Positions 7,778 to 15,897 of a stretch of 23,109 bases of DNA are shown here, piece by piece. Under the pieces are notes generated by a model. That model made no database searches. It was not told the origin of the DNA and saw only the letters and a program-made list of their open reading frames with translations. The stretch is from CAJQGY01 sp964523375 (GTDB lineage: Bacteria; Pseudomonadota; Gammaproteobacteria; Magnimaribacterales; D2472), in the NCBI GenBank assembly GCA_964523375.1, contig CAZFYG010000016.1, positions 1 to 23,109 on the forward strand, written 5' to 3'. Numbering within the stretch: the stretch's first letter is position 1; every line of letters starts with the position of its first letter. Position numbers and translations under genes: made by a program.

Positions 7778-8672
7778 AGCTCGCACCCACTCCGAGGCTT
7801 TGAATATAATCTGAATCTGTATTCCAATTTTTTTTAACTTTAACCCATGTTTTAAGAAAAACTTTTTTTTCAAAATACTCTTCGAGATCCAAACGAGCCT
7901 GCTGCCCTATTTTTTTAAGAGTTGCGCCTTTATTACCTATAACTATCTGCTTTTGACTGTCGCGTACAACAAATATTACAACATGAATTTTTATAATTTT
8001 TTCTTCATCCTCGAAGAGCTCAACCTGAACAAAAGTGTCATGGGGCAGCTCGTCGCCAAGCATTCTGATTATTTTTTCTCTAACAAGTTCAGAAATCATA
8101 AACATGTCTTTTTGATTGCTTGTTGACATCTCATCGCCATAAATATGCTCACCTTCTGGCAAATGGTTAATAATTAAACCTTGAAGCTGCGTTATGCCCT
8201 CGTCATATAAAGCTGAGATTGGAATAATTTCTAAAAAATTATAAAGCTCACTTAACCTTTCCATTAGAGGTAGAAGCTTTTGCTTGTCATCTATTTGATC
8301 AATCTTATTTACAACACAAATAACCTTAGCATTTGCTTCCTTAAGCTTATTAAGTACGGATATATCCTGCTCATCAAGCTTAAGTCTTTGAGTAACAAAC
8401 AAAATGATATCAGAATACTCAATTAGTCCTTCTGCTGATTTATTAAGGACCTTATTCATAATTTTAGGTGATTTGATATGCATTCCTGGAGTATCTGCAA
8501 ATATCAACTGAGCATTATCAACATTTTTTATACCTAAAATATTATTCCTAGTTGTTTGTGATTTCCTAGAAGTGATAGATATTTTTTTACCTAAAATATG
8601 ATTCAGAATCGTTGACTTACCAACATTGGGTTTGCCAATAATTGAAACGTACCCACAAAGTTGATTAGTCAT
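7767..8672 (-). CDS. era: GTPase Era
   Basis: Essential GTPase that binds the 3' end of 16S rRNA during 30S maturation. The N-terminal G domain has G1 GKPNVGKS at 13-20, G3 DTPG, G4 NKID and G5 SAL. A C-terminal type-2 KH domain contains IVIGNKGATLKKIG. I start at ATG 8672 (301 residues, MTNQLCGYVSIIGKPN), which overlaps the rnc stop by 8 nt; a TTG at 8684 would add four residues and is less likely. rnc-era-recO order is conserved across proteobacteria, linking rRNA processing and assembly. Confidence 0.97.
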   Translation of the reverse strand: MTNQLCGYVSIIGKPNVGKSTILNHILGKKISITSRKSQTTRNNILGIKNVDNAQLIFADTPGMHIKSPKIMNKVLNKSAEGLIEYSDIILFVTQRLKLDEQDISVLNKLKEANAKVICVVNKIDQIDDKQKLLPLMERLSELYNFLEIIPISALYDEGITQLQGLIINHLPEGEHIYGDEMSTSNQKDMFMISELVREKIIRMLGDELPHDTFVQVELFEDEEKIIKIHVVIFVVRDSQKQIVIGNKGATLKKIGQQARLDLEEYFEKKVFLKTWVKVKKNWNTDSDYIQSLGVGASYES

Positions 8673-9321
8673 GAATAGCACCAATATCTTTTAAAACCTT
8701 TTCAGCAACTTTTATTTCAGCGCCCTGCTTGGACTTCGACACAGATGAGTAATCCTTTTCTTGAAAAGCTAACGAACACACAAAGCCTGAGCTATTTTCA
8801 AAGTGGCTATATCTTGGTGGACTCATGCCTCTTGATTGAAATACTTCTTGTAATTGAGTTTTTGGATCCTTGAAAGAATTATCGAGTGAAATTTCATCAA
8901 GCTCTTTTGAAAAAAGATTAATAGCTACTATAGTTGCTTGATCCCAACCACCATCAAGAAAAATGGCTCCTATTAACGATTCAAAGCACCCCTCATATAT
9001 AGATTTCTTATTATCCTCTTTTAAATTAGCAGTTCCTTTAGATAACTTCACCGCTTTATTTAACTTTATTGATTTAGCTTTATTTGCGAGCGATTGAGAT
9101 TGAACAAGCATTGATCTTATTCGGCTTAAATGCCCTTCGCTTGCCTCAGGATACTTTAAAAAAAGATATTGAGAAATAATAGAATTTAAGATGGTGTCTC
9201 CAAGAAACTCCAACCTCTCGTTATTCAATTTATTATTGTGGCTTTTATGAACAATGGCTAATTCTAATAACTGGGTATTAACAAATGAATAGCCAATATT
9301 TTTTTCAATTACCTCAAGCAT
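8665..9321 (-). CDS. rnc: Ribonuclease III
   Basis: Double-strand-specific endoribonuclease that processes rRNA precursors and some mRNAs. 218 residues: endonuclease domain about 1-145 and double-stranded-RNA-binding domain about 150-218 (from FKDPKTQLQEVFQSRG). The signature NERLEFLGD is intact (E35, E38, D42), as are E62 and E114. However, the residue aligned with the metal ligand Asp114 of E. coli is Gly111, in YEGCFESLIGA; a Glu sits one position earlier (E110). I confirmed this by translating the codons (tat gag ggg tgc ttt gaa). The enzyme may use E110 or work with altered metal binding. Its ATG shares an A with the lepB stop (TAATG). Confidence 0.95.
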   Translation of the reverse strand: MLEVIEKNIGYSFVNTQLLELAIVHKSHNNKLNNERLEFLGDTILNSIISQYLFLKYPEASEGHLSRIRSMLVQSQSLANKAKSIKLNKAVKLSKGTANLKEDNKKSIYEGCFESLIGAIFLDGGWDQATIVAINLFSKELDEISLDNSFKDPKTQLQEVFQSRGMSPPRYSHFENSSGFVCSLAFQEKDYSSVSKSKQGAEIKVAEKVLKDIGAIHD

Positions 9322-10268
9322 TAATTAATCTTACCTGCTCTCTCGAAATTAGGAAGGCATGTCCAGCACTCCCAGCTCATCCAGATATATTCAGCCTTAC
9401 CAAAAAAATGATTTCTTGGAACAAAACCAACGTCTTGTCTACTATCATTAGAGTTATCTCTATTATCTCCCACTACAAAATAATGATCATCGGGTACTGT
9501 CCATTGTTGTGGATAGTTTTTGTTTCTATCCATGCTATTTCTTGTCATATATGTCGTATTGCCCAACTTTTCAGAATAAAATTTTATTGACTCAATTTCT
9601 TCAACTTCTTGAATCTGTCCTGAGGGGTATTTATATCGCCTAGTAATTGATTCTTCGTTAGTGAACTCATAATCCTTAATAACTAGCTCATCGTTAACAT
9701 AAATCTTTTTATTAATGTATTTTATCGAATCGCCTGGCTTACCTATAAGTCTTTTTATATATGGCACTGGGTTATGAGGCGGGACAAAGACAACAACATC
9801 TCCGTAATCCGGATTATTAAACTCTACAATTGGTTTGCTGAGTCTATCGATCTTAAGCCCATAATCGTATTTATTAACCAAAATGAAATCGCCAATTTTT
9901 AAACCAGGCAGCATGGAAGATGAAGGGATCTGATATGGTTCATACACAAATGATCTAAGAACAAATATTATAAAAAGTGGTATTAATGTTCCTCGGGTTG
10001 CCTTAGTTATTTCTTTATTCTTAAAGAACAAGCCTATAAAGAAGACGGCAAAACAAATTATGACAGCAATAAATAAAATCACGCCAAGATCGCCTGATTT
10101 ATAAAAAATACTCATTACCATTGCAATAAAAAAGAAGGTACTAATTGATGAAAGGTTGTCTTCTATATATGGATTGAAAGTCGCATCTGTGACATTTGAT
10201 TTGATCCATATAAATAGACAGCCAAGAATGCCAACTAGGGAAAATAGAAATAGTGGATCGGTAAACAT
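9321..10268 (-). CDS. lepB: Signal peptidase I
   Basis: Inner-membrane serine protease that removes signal peptides from exported proteins. 315 residues. The Ser/Lys dyad is S118 in IPSSSMLP and K172 in YIKRLIGKPGD; the C-terminal box GDNRDNSNDSR is present. There are four hydrophobic stretches before the catalytic domain (about 5-22, 42-57, 60-81 and 93-107), where E. coli LepB has two transmembrane segments. The short 42-57 stretch may not span. The start lies 1 nt after the lepA stop. Confidence 0.97.
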   Translation of the reverse strand: MFTDPLFLFSLVGILGCLFIWIKSNVTDATFNPYIEDNLSSISTFFFIAMVMSIFYKSGDLGVILFIAVIICFAVFFIGLFFKNKEITKATRGTLIPLFIIFVLRSFVYEPYQIPSSSMLPGLKIGDFILVNKYDYGLKIDRLSKPIVEFNNPDYGDVVVFVPPHNPVPYIKRLIGKPGDSIKYINKKIYVNDELVIKDYEFTNEESITRRYKYPSGQIQEVEEIESIKFYSEKLGNTTYMTRNSMDRNKNYPQQWTVPDDHYFVVGDNRDNSNDSRQDVGFVPRNHFFGKAEYIWMSWECWTCLPNFERAGKIN

Positions 10269-10269
10269 A

Positions 10270-12057
10270 TTAGTCCTGTGAGCTAAAGTAATTCAGGAAG
10301 GCATCTTGCGGTATTGATACTTTTCCAATTTGTTTCATTTTCTTTTTACCCTCTTTCTGCTTCTCAAGAAGTTTCTTTTTTCTTGAGATATCTCCACCAT
10401 AACATTTGGCTGTGACGTTTTTTCTAAGAGCTTTCACAGTCTCTCTTGAAATGATCTTTGCGCCAAGTGCAACTTGAATAGGCACGTCAAACATCTGTCT
10501 TGGTATTAATTTTTGAAGATTTTTTGCTATCTCCCTAGCCTTGCCGGTTGAGAATGATTTGTGAACGATCATAGATAAAGCATCTACTTTTTGGTTATTT
10601 ATCAGTATATCAATTTTTGTAAGATCTGATTTAACAAACCCGATCAAAGAGTATTCTATTGATGCAAAACCCTTAGTGCATGATTTGATTTGATCAAAAA
10701 AATCTATGATGACGCTAGATAGTGGCATTTCAAATATAATTGATACTTGGTTACCAAAGTAAGTCATATTTTTTTGTATGCCTCTTTTGTTAGTACAAAG
10801 GGTTATAACATTACCAACATAATCATTGGGGGTAAGTATATTTACGTTGACTATTGGCTCCCTGATTTCCTCTATATCATTAGAAGTAGGTAGCTGCGAA
10901 GGGTTATCCAGCTTCAAAATTGTCCCATCTGTTTTTAATACTTCATATTCAACAGACGGGGCTGTTGATATCAATTCGAGGTCGTATTCACGCTCAAGTC
11001 TCTCTCTGATTACCTCCATGTGCAAGGTTCCAAGAAACCCACATCTAAAGCCAAACCCAAGAGCATCTGAAACTTCAGGCTCGTATACAAGTGAAGAATC
11101 ATTAAGAACTAACTTAGAGAGAGCGTCTCTAAATTTTTCATAATCCTCTGAATTAACTGTAAACATTGAAGCAAATACTTTTGGATTTACTTTCTTAAAA
11201 CCAGGAAGAGCTTTTGTGGTTTCGTCATTCCATTCGAGCAGAGTATCTCCTACTGGGGCGCCTTTAATGTTTTTAATGCCAGCAACCAAGTAACCCACTT
11301 CGCCGGCAGATAAAGTATTTTTTTTAACTTTCTTTGGAGAGAATGTACCTATCTCATCTACTATATGAGTTTGCCCTGTTGAGTGAATTTTAAATTTCTG
11401 ACCTGTCTTAATTGAGCCATCCTTTATTCTTATTAAAGAAACTACGCCTAAATAAGGGTCAAACCAAGAATCTATAATTAAAGCTTTTAAGGAGCCATGC
11501 AAGTCACCCTCAGGCGATGGAATATCAGCAATTAGCATGTCTAACAAAGACTCTATTCCAACACCCGTCTTTGCACTAACATGAGGTGCATTGGTTGCAT
11601 TAATACCTATCATATCTTCAATTTCTTTTTCAACTCTTTCTGGTTCGGCCTGCGGCAGGTCAATTTTGTTAATTACAGGTACTACTTCGAGGCCTTGATC
11701 TACCGCTGTGTAACAATTTGCTAAAGTTTGTGCCTCAACGCCTTGTGATCCATCCACCACCAGCAAGGCACCTTCACATGCTGAAAGTGATCTTGATACT
11801 TCATAGGAAAAGTCCACATGCCCTGGTGTGTCAATAAAATTAAGTTGGTATTTTTCGCCATCCTTCTCGTAGTCCAATGTAACAGCTTGAGCTTTGATTG
11901 TAATGCCTCTTTCCCTTTCTATATCCATTGAATCAAGGATTTGCTCAGACATCTCTCTTGCTGTAAGCCCGCCACAATACTCTATCAATCTGTCAGATAG
12001 GGTAGATTTTCCATGATCAATATGGGCAATTACTGAAAAGTTTCTTATGTTCTTCAT
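10270..12057 (-). CDS. lepA: Elongation factor 4 (LepA)
   Basis: Ribosome-associated translational GTPase, implicated in back-translocation and 30S assembly. At 595 residues it is close to the usual 599. G1 AHIDHGKS at 11-18, G2 GITIKAQ at 51-57, G3 DTPGH at 76-80 and G4 NKID at 130-133 are intact. The EF-G-like domains follow, and the LepA-specific C-terminal domain contains the conserved stretch AKCYGGDISRKKKLLEKQKE. It is separated from mucD by 68 bp, the widest gap in the cluster, so a promoter of its own is possible. Confidence 0.98.
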   Translation of the reverse strand: MKNIRNFSVIAHIDHGKSTLSDRLIEYCGGLTAREMSEQILDSMDIERERGITIKAQAVTLDYEKDGEKYQLNFIDTPGHVDFSYEVSRSLSACEGALLVVDGSQGVEAQTLANCYTAVDQGLEVVPVINKIDLPQAEPERVEKEIEDMIGINATNAPHVSAKTGVGIESLLDMLIADIPSPEGDLHGSLKALIIDSWFDPYLGVVSLIRIKDGSIKTGQKFKIHSTGQTHIVDEIGTFSPKKVKKNTLSAGEVGYLVAGIKNIKGAPVGDTLLEWNDETTKALPGFKKVNPKVFASMFTVNSEDYEKFRDALSKLVLNDSSLVYEPEVSDALGFGFRCGFLGTLHMEVIRERLEREYDLELISTAPSVEYEVLKTDGTILKLDNPSQLPTSNDIEEIREPIVNVNILTPNDYVGNVITLCTNKRGIQKNMTYFGNQVSIIFEMPLSSVIIDFFDQIKSCTKGFASIEYSLIGFVKSDLTKIDILINNQKVDALSMIVHKSFSTGKAREIAKNLQKLIPRQMFDVPIQVALGAKIISRETVKALRKNVTAKCYGGDISRKKKLLEKQKEGKKKMKQIGKVSIPQDAFLNYFSSQD

Positions 12058-12125
12058 AGGTTAAACATATTTTACAGCCAAACAGGCTTTGGATGGTGGA
12101 TTCAAGCCAAGTATGTGACTAAAAA
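12058..12125 (-). other. 68-bp spacer between mucD and lepA
   Basis: This is the only sizeable gap within the rpoE-to-3178 cluster. On the minus strand it holds a small hairpin, AGCC-TGTTT-GGCT, but no T run follows, so it is not a convincing terminator. No clear -35/-10 pair is visible. Transcription could run through from mucD or start here. Confidence 0.3.
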
Positions 12126-13526
12126 TTAATTTATTTTTACAGAAGTGATAAATTTAGAGCCATTTCTATTTAAATGTATTGCTACCCTTTTTCCAGTTTC
12201 AAAGCTTTTCAAAGCATCGGTAAAGTCTTCAACTTCAAAAATTTCGTATTTTTCACCACGATATTGAAGCATTGTTATTACATCGCCTCTATAAACTCTG
12301 CCGGATGCAGGAGAGTTTGGGCTGACCCTTGAAACAATAACCCCGTCAGGAAGTTTTTCCATTCTAGGATTTTCTCGATCAATTTCTTCAACTTTGAGCC
12401 CAATTGGGTCTTTTGATTTATTTGATTTAGCAGGAACAAAAGAATCTTTATCAGTAGGAAGCTCGCCAAGAATAAAGTCCATAGAGATCTCATCTCCATC
12501 TCTTATTACTTTTGCTATTGCTTCTGTTTTTGGTCTAAGTTGTCCTACGACATGAGGAAGGTCAGAGCTAAATTTAATTTCTTCATTATTAAACTCTATA
12601 ATTACATCACCAGGCATTAGGCCTGCTAAGGCTGCAGATTGTCCAGACTCAACATCATTAATTAAAGCTCCATATGGTTTCTTCATCCCTAAGGCTTCAG
12701 CTAAATCATTATCAACTTCGCTCATTCTTACTCCAAGATAGCCCCTTGAAACAAAACCGTTATCTATAATTTGGTCAGCAACATCTACCGCTACATTTAT
12801 AGGTATAGCGAATGCAAGACCTTGGTAGCCTCCACTCCTTGAATAAATCTGCGAATTGATGCCTACAACTCTTCCATCAAGATCAAATAATGGGCCTCCA
12901 GAATTTCCAGGATTAATAGCAACATCTGTTTGAAGAAAAGGAACATAGTTACCTATATTGTTATTTTGAATACTTCTACCTTTTGCACTTACTATTCCTG
13001 CAGTTACAGAGAAATCAAAACTAAAAGGTGAGCCAATTGCTACAACCCAATCTCCAACTTTGAGAGAGGAACTATTTCCAACATCAACCTTAGGAAGATT
13101 CTTGCCATCTACCTTTAAAACTGCAAGATCTGAAAGAGGATCAACACCTATAATCTCTGCAGTGAATTCACGCCTATCAGAAAGTGAAACTATAACTTCT
13201 GTGGCATCCTCTACAACGTGGAAGTTAGTAAGAATAAAGTTTTCCTTTAAAATAAAACCTGAACCGTATGATAGAGATTCCCTTTTTTGCTGAGGCATTT
13301 CGCCGTATTGACGAGGCATTCCAAATCTTTCAAGTATTTCATCAGGGATTCCACCATAACCACCGGCTTGCCTCTGTGTCACTTCTTTTTTAGATGTAAT
13401 ATTAACAACAGCCGGCGCTGAGTTTTCAACTAAAGATGATATGTCGTCGGGAAGACCTGCTGCATTCAAGGCAGCTGATAATGTGAACAAAACTACAATA
13501 AATAGATGCTGAAATAATTTAATCAT
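12126..13526 (-). CDS. mucD: Periplasmic serine protease MucD/DegP (Do family)
   Basis: Envelope quality-control protease and chaperone. 466 residues: signal peptide with a likely cut near NAA-G (about 23); trypsin-like domain with triad H103 (TNFHVV), D133 (SDLAVL) and S209 (GNSGGP); then two PDZ domains, about 265-355 and 385-466. An LA-loop region rich in Gly/Gln (about 50-85) precedes the catalytic core. A Shine-Dalgarno (AAGGA) sits in the 11-bp gap after the rseA stop. Placement after rpoE-rseA matches algU-mucA-mucB-mucD of Pseudomonas without mucB. Confidence 0.95.
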   Translation of the reverse strand: MIKLFQHLFIVVLFTLSAALNAAGLPDDISSLVENSAPAVVNITSKKEVTQRQAGGYGGIPDEILERFGMPRQYGEMPQQKRESLSYGSGFILKENFILTNFHVVEDATEVIVSLSDRREFTAEIIGVDPLSDLAVLKVDGKNLPKVDVGNSSSLKVGDWVVAIGSPFSFDFSVTAGIVSAKGRSIQNNNIGNYVPFLQTDVAINPGNSGGPLFDLDGRVVGINSQIYSRSGGYQGLAFAIPINVAVDVADQIIDNGFVSRGYLGVRMSEVDNDLAEALGMKKPYGALINDVESGQSAALAGLMPGDVIIEFNNEEIKFSSDLPHVVGQLRPKTEAIAKVIRDGDEISMDFILGELPTDKDSFVPAKSNKSKDPIGLKVEEIDRENPRMEKLPDGVIVSRVSPNSPASGRVYRGDVITMLQYRGEKYEIFEVEDFTDALKSFETGKRVAIHLNRNGSKFITSVKIN

Positions 13527-13537
13527 TTTTTCCTTTT

Positions 13538-14212
13538 TTACTTTATATTTTTTAATATTTCTTGGACGGTTTTTTGATCTAAATTTCCATAAAGAGTTAA
13601 GGTTCTTCCATCTTTAAGTGGAACTAAATAAATATCTTTTTTGCCGTGTTTCCAATACCTTACCTTCTTAAGGTTAAATTTCTTTTTTTCAACTTGCATT
13701 ATAAAATTATGCTTACCATTCAAGTAAACTCTTTTGGGTTTTTCTGAAAGATTGAAACTAACATTTCTTAATTCTACAGGCTGTAAATCAGTCACATTGG
13801 AGCTATTATTTACAAGGTCAAGGACATGACTGATCAAAGTATCTTCTTTTAGGCTAGCAATTTCTTGAGCTTCAGGGCTATTGACTGCTAAATTAATAAT
13901 ATCTTGTGCATCCTTATCAATACCGAGTCTTGAGAAATCTGGTTGATTAATAAAAAATACTGTAAGAAGTATGGATGCTGCGGCTGTTATGCCATTAGAT
14001 AACCATAAAGTTTTATTTCTGTAAATTTTGGTATTTGTGAAAGGTACAACATTTGCCTGTTCTTGCTGCATGGCTGCTGAAATCACTCCATAGAGTGCAA
14101 TCTTTTTTGAAACATTCTTGTTTTTGCTGAACTGCTCAATAGCCTTGGCGGTTTGATCGACATCAAGCTCACCGTCGTATAGAGATGAAATAACCTCGTC
14201 ATAATTATCCAT
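13538..14212 (-). CDS. rseA: Anti-sigma-E factor, RseA/MucA-like
   Basis: Probable membrane anti-sigma factor that holds RpoE until regulated proteolysis releases it. 224 residues. The cytoplasmic N-terminus MDNYDEVISSLYDGELD resembles the RseA/MucA start (SALMDGE). A single transmembrane segment lies at about 71-89 (LSNGITAAASILLTVFFIN). The roughly 135-residue periplasmic part is not recognisable as a standard RseA tail; its end (TLYGNLDQKTVQEILKNIK) vaguely recalls the last helix of RseB/MucB, but that is weak. Assignment rests on position, size, topology and the N-terminal motif. It overlaps rpoE by 8 bp. Confidence 0.8.
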   Translation of the reverse strand: MDNYDEVISSLYDGELDVDQTAKAIEQFSKNKNVSKKIALYGVISAAMQQEQANVVPFTNTKIYRNKTLWLSNGITAAASILLTVFFINQPDFSRLGIDKDAQDIINLAVNSPEAQEIASLKEDTLISHVLDLVNNSSNVTDLQPVELRNVSFNLSEKPKRVYLNGKHNFIMQVEKKKFNLKKVRYWKHGKKDIYLVPLKDGRTLTLYGNLDQKTVQEILKNIK

Positions 14213-14780
14213 TTAATATTTCTCCATTAATAAAATTCAAAATTGTTTCTCTAGCTCTAAAGATTCTAGATCTAACTGTTCCTATAGGTGTTTCAGTAAT
14301 TTTCGATATATCCTCATAGCTTTTTCCCTCAACCTCTCTAAGCACAAATGAAGTTCTTAGACTTTCTGGAAGAGTTTGTATAAATTTGTTGATCATTTTA
14401 AGGGCATCTTGTTGAAGTAATTCATCTTCAATATTTAGGGGGTCTTCTGCTTCATACAATCGATCGTCTTCAGATATATTTAATTTTTGCTTTTTGTATG
14501 CAGAGCTTTGAAAATGATTTTTTGCTAAATTTATAGCTATTCTATAGAGCCAGGTGAAGAAAGCAGAATCGCCACGAAAAGATTCAAGAGCCTTCCAAGC
14601 TTTTATAAAAGTTGCTTGAGCAAGGTCTTCTGAGTCTTCTTTTGACTTGGTATATGCATAAAGTGATGAATATACTCTAGGATAATATTTAGTCATTAAA
14701 AAATTGAGTGCCTCCTCATTTCCTGCTTTCGCTTTGTCAATTAATTGTGAATCTTCTGTATGATTATTTTTCATTTGCAT
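14205..14780 (-). CDS. rpoE: RNA polymerase sigma-E factor (RpoE/AlgU, ECF family)
   Basis: ECF sigma factor that directs envelope-stress transcription. 191 residues. Region 2 carries DLAQATFIKAWKALESFRGD and FFTWLYRIAINLAKNHF. Region 4 carries LPESLRTSFVLREVEGKSYE and the helix-turn-helix ETPIGTVRSRIFRARE. These match the RpoE/AlgU group closely. AGGA lies 4 nt before the ATG at 14780; an ATG two codons later is also possible. It lies 32 bp downstream of sdhE and leads the rseA-mucD unit. No clear sigma-E-type promoter was identified before it, so autoregulation is unproven. Confidence 0.96.
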   Translation of the reverse strand: MQMKNNHTEDSQLIDKAKAGNEEALNFLMTKYYPRVYSSLYAYTKSKEDSEDLAQATFIKAWKALESFRGDSAFFTWLYRIAINLAKNHFQSSAYKKQKLNISEDDRLYEAEDPLNIEDELLQQDALKMINKFIQTLPESLRTSFVLREVEGKSYEDISKITETPIGTVRSRIFRARETILNFINGEILNG

Positions 14781-14812
14781 TGATTCCTATTTCTATATGA
14801 CAGGCTTTTAAT

Positions 14813-15070
14813 TTAAAAGTTTCCTAAAATAGAAAAACTTTTTAAGTTTTTTACTATAAATTTTTCATGTAATGGATTGCCCAAGCTTATATCTTTAAAG
14901 ATAAAATCAAAAAGTGTTTGATCATCATAATCTAAAATTTCATCCAGAACTTTAATGTCCTCTGAGCCTAAATTATTTAAATTATTTGATGAAAATTCTC
15001 TCAGAAGAAGATCGAGCTCTCTCATTCCTCTTCTGCATTTCCATTTGATTCTGTTTATTTCTGCATTCAT
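14813..15070 (-). CDS. sdhE: FAD assembly factor SdhE
   Basis: Promotes covalent flavin attachment to succinate dehydrogenase subunit A. The 85-residue protein has the diagnostic RGMRELD motif (RRGMRELD, about 14-21) and the conserved helical C-terminus with LDYDDQTLFDFIF (E. coli LLECDDPDLFNWL). It is divergent from ygfZ with 35 bp between the starts, the same pairing as in E. coli, where sdhE and ygfZ are divergent neighbours. No sdh genes are in the window. Confidence 0.93.
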   Translation of the reverse strand: MNAEINRIKWKCRRGMRELDLLLREFSSNNLNNLGSEDIKVLDEILDYDDQTLFDFIFKDISLGNPLHEKFIVKNLKSFSILGNF

Positions 15071-15105
15071 TAGTTAAAATATATTTTTTACTATACATAT
15101 TTTAC
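15071..15105. promoter_or_regulatory. 35-bp divergent sdhE/ygfZ promoter region
   Basis: Only 35 AT-rich bases separate the divergent start codons, so promoter elements for the two genes must overlap or extend into the opposite coding sequence. The stretch TTAAAATATATTTTTTA is nearly palindromic. I could not assign a -35/-10 pair to either gene, and neither has a visible Shine-Dalgarno. Confidence 0.35.
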
Positions 15106-15897
15106 TTGAAATTATTAGAAGTACAGAAATTAAAAACAAATGGGTGCGTTGACTTAGAAAATTTATGTGTAATAAATATTAAAGGTGAGGCCGATAAAGT
15201 AATACAATTTCTTCAAGGCCAAATAACTTCTGATATTAATAAGCTTACGCTTAATTCTTGCGCCCTCTCCAGCGTTTGCAACCAAAAAGGTCAAATAGTC
15301 TCTGATTTTATTATCTCAAGTCAAGAGGATGGTTTAAAAATTCTAGTTAGCAAGGAATCTGCAAGATTATTTGTAAATGATTTGGAGCCTTATGCTAAAT
15401 TTTTTGGTGTTTTATTTGAGCCATCAAGCAGCAAGGCAGTTGGTTTTATTAATATGAGATCAAAAAAATCTATGAGTTTTGTAAGTAACGATGATTATGT
15501 TTTATCTATAGGGATAGATGAAAGTATTGATAAGAATACTATTTCTTTAGAAGATTGGGAGGCTGCAAATATCATGATGGGAAATCTAATGCTAGAAAAA
15601 CATGAGCTAGGGATTTATAGACCGTCAGATATTAACTATGACCACCTAAGGACTTCTTTTGAAAAAGGGTGTTTCAGAGGTCAAGAGATAGTGGCTAGAA
15701 TGAAATATCTCGGCAAAGAGAAATCAGTATTTAAGATTTTTGTTTCTAAAGAAAAAATTGATAAATTGCATAATACGAAGAAAGTAAAGGTTTTAAGAGA
15801 GATCCGTTCTAAGGATGAATTTATATATATGTGTATTATTAATAAAGTTACGTTAGAAACCTTGGAAAAAGAAAATAGTATTTACTTTATTAAGTAG
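15106..15897 (+). CDS. ygfZ: Folate-binding protein YgfZ (IbaG/GcvT-like Fe-S repair factor)
   Basis: Tetrahydrofolate-dependent protein that supports certain iron-sulfur enzymes, such as MiaB, under oxidative stress. 263 residues. The signature KGCFRGQE at 187-194 with Cys189 is intact and is followed by IVARMKYLGK. The N-terminal part shows the GcvT-like stretch FLQGQITSDINKL (36-46). The start is a TTG: no ATG lies in frame near this point, and the TTG places the conserved N-terminal segment at the usual distance. The last 8 bp overlap the 3' end of ung on the other strand. Confidence 0.93.
   Translation: MKLLEVQKLKTNGCVDLENLCVINIKGEADKVIQFLQGQITSDINKLTLNSCALSSVCNQKGQIVSDFIISSQEDGLKILVSKESARLFVNDLEPYAKFFGVLFEPSSSKAVGFINMRSKKSMSFVSNDDYVLSIGIDESIDKNTISLEDWEAANIMMGNLMLEKHELGIYRPSDINYDHLRTSFEKGCFRGQEIVARMKYLGKEKSVFKIFVSKEKIDKLHNTKKVKVLREIRSKDEFIYMCIINKVTLETLEKENSIYFIK

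Noticed and set aside
7778..7873. N-terminal extension of RecO to 7873
   Set aside because: The extra 32 residues lie inside era and have no RecO similarity; ATG 7777 gives the family start.
8673..8684. TTG start for Era at 8684
   Set aside because: An ATG four codons later gives the normal N-terminus and a shorter overlap with rnc.
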